Source: Candidatus Melainabacteria bacterium
Lineage (GTDB): Bacteria; Cyanobacteriota; Vampirovibrionia; 2-02-FULL-35-15
Direction of reading: 5' to 3'
Assembly (NCBI GenBank): GCA_023250175.1
Contig: JAHFBD010000141.1
Location: forward strand, 1 to 6,118
Length of the DNA: 6,118 nucleotides
The stretch's first letter is position 1; each line of letters starts with the position of its first letter. The notes below the pieces were generated by a model that saw nothing but the letters and a program-made list of their open reading frames with translations, was not told the DNA's origin and did no database searches. The position numbers and the translations under genes are program-made. Below are positions 5,365-6,118 of the stretch, piece after piece.

Positions 5365-6059
5365 TGGTTATAGAAATATATTGTGATTTTGATGGAACCA
5401 TCACTAAACAAGATACCGTAGACTTGTTATTAAGTGAGTTAGCCGATCTAACTTGGATGGAAATAGAAGATGAATGGATACGAGGAGATATTGGCAGTCG
5501 TGAATGTTTACAGAAACAAATTCCTTTAATAAAAGGAGGCTGGAAAGCCATTGAGTCAGTATTAAATACCGTAATAATAGATCCTACTTTTATTAATTTT
5601 GTTACTTGGTGTTCATCAAGAGATATTCCGCTAATGATTGTCAGTGATGGTTTAGATAAGGTAATCAATGCTTTATTTCTAAGAGAAAATATTATTGTTG
5701 ATAAAATTTGGTCAAATCATCTCGAAATATCTTCTAATAATGATTGCAAGATCACTTTTCCGCATAGAAGTTTTTTAAATAGTTGCCAAAGTGGATTATG
5801 CAAATGTTCAATACTTGAACAAACTTATTCCAAGCGACTGCGGGTTGTTATTGGGGATGGGCTAAGCGATTTTTGTTGGTCTAATAAAGCAGATTTGCTC
5901 TTTGCAAAATCAAAGCTTTTAGACCACTGTCAATTAAACAATATTTCTCACAAACCACTGGATGATTTTAATACTGTGATTTCAGTTTTAAATAAAGTGT
6001 TTGAAGAGACTCTGTTACAAAAAAAATCGGTTGGGGTTTTGCAACAAGGAGTATTTTAA
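5364..6059 (+). CDS. MtnX-like HAD-IB family phosphatase, 231 aa
   Basis: HAD-superfamily subclass IB hydrolase. Motif I is CDFDGTITKQD (7-17), with nucleophile Asp8 and acid/base Asp10. Motif II is MIVSDGLDKVI (91-101), with Ser94. The segment FPH (132-134) followed by C-x2-G-x-C-K (141-147), with Lys147, is the feature that recalls MtnX (2-hydroxy-3-keto-5-methylthiopentenyl-1-phosphate phosphatase) and its relatives. Motif III is VIGDGLSD (162-169), binding Mg2+. It should remove phosphate from a small cytosolic metabolite. No other methionine-salvage gene is in view, so an MtnX role is not established and no symbol is given. ATG 5364 overlaps the aminotransferase stop as TAATG with no separate Shine-Dalgarno, implying translational coupling and a shared pathway. 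The last 15 residues (QKKSVGVLQQGVF end) look like an extra tail. Confidence 0.88.
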   Translation: MVIEIYCDFDGTITKQDTVDLLLSELADLTWMEIEDEWIRGDIGSRECLQKQIPLIKGGWKAIESVLNTVIIDPTFINFVTWCSSRDIPLMIVSDGLDKVINALFLRENIIVDKIWSNHLEISSNNDCKITFPHRSFLNSCQSGLCKCSILEQTYSKRLRVVIGDGLSDFCWSNKADLLFAKSKLLDHCQLNNISHKPLDDFNTVISVLNKVFEETLLQKKSVGVLQQGVF

Positions 6060-6072
6060 CTAAATAAATTGT

Positions 6073-6118
6073 ATGCTTGACTCTGCTAATCAATCTTTAG
6101 ATCCTACATTGTGTGATA
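6073..6118 (+). CDS. Possible start of a third operon gene (3' partial)
   Basis: ATG 6073 opens a frame that stays open to the window edge (MLDSANQSLDPTLCD). It begins 13 nt after the phosphatase stop on the same strand, as expected for a further operon member. An AAGGAG lies at 6045-6050, but it is 22 nt from this ATG and so is not an ideal ribosome site. Fifteen codons are too few to identify a family or to exclude a chance frame. Confidence 0.35.
   Translation, partial: MLDSANQSLDPTLCD

Noticed and set aside
5354..5668. Minus-strand 104-codon frame over the start of the phosphatase gene
   Set aside because: Antisense to HAD motif I and to the coupled start of the phosphatase; no independent evidence.

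Overview
The window is bacterial and AT-rich (roughly one third G+C by eye). Genes are close-packed with short Shine-Dalgarno sites and use the standard bacterial code, with TGA and TAA as real stops. Export signals, an ECF sigma factor with a membrane anti-sigma factor, and a zinc-finger regulator fit an ordinary free-living or host-associated bacterium. Ser-rich SSSSG linkers and tandem-repeat proteins are compatible with a low-GC lineage such as the Melainabacteria/Vampirovibrionia, but this is only a weak guess. No rRNA, tRNA, CRISPR array, IS element or transposase is visible.

Layout. (1) Positions 3-305 (+): the C-terminal end of a protein made of tandem 28-residue repeats. (2) 429-1001 (-): an orphan 190-residue cytosolic protein. 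It has an almost ideal sigma-70-type promoter so close to its ATG that the mRNA should be leaderless, with a 32-bp near-perfect palindrome just upstream of the -35. Two copies of a 48-nt, relatively GC-rich intergenic repeat lie on either side of this gene. (3) 3352-1313 (-): a tightly overlapping three-gene operon of an ECF sigma factor, a zinc-binding membrane anti-sigma factor, and an exported protein with SSSSG linkers and a small predicted beta domain. (4) 3534-3767 (+): a divergent gene for a tiny exported Lys/Pro/Gln-rich disordered protein. (5) 3768-3942: a leader containing two consecutive hairpins. (6) 3943-6059 (+): a class III PLP aminotransferase coupled (TAATG) to a MtnX-like HAD phosphatase, probably continuing into a third gene cut by the window end.

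How they may work together. The sigma/anti-sigma pair should form an envelope-sensing switch. The third operon gene makes an exported product, which could be an output or an accessory sensor of that switch, and the divergent secreted peptide is a plausible target. The aminotransferase and phosphatase probably act on successive intermediates of one small-molecule pathway whose substrate cannot be named from sequence. The best candidates for something undescribed are the dispersed 48-nt repeat, the structured leader at 3816-3889, the orphan 429-1001 gene with its control region, and the sigma/anti-sigma/SSSSG-protein trio.
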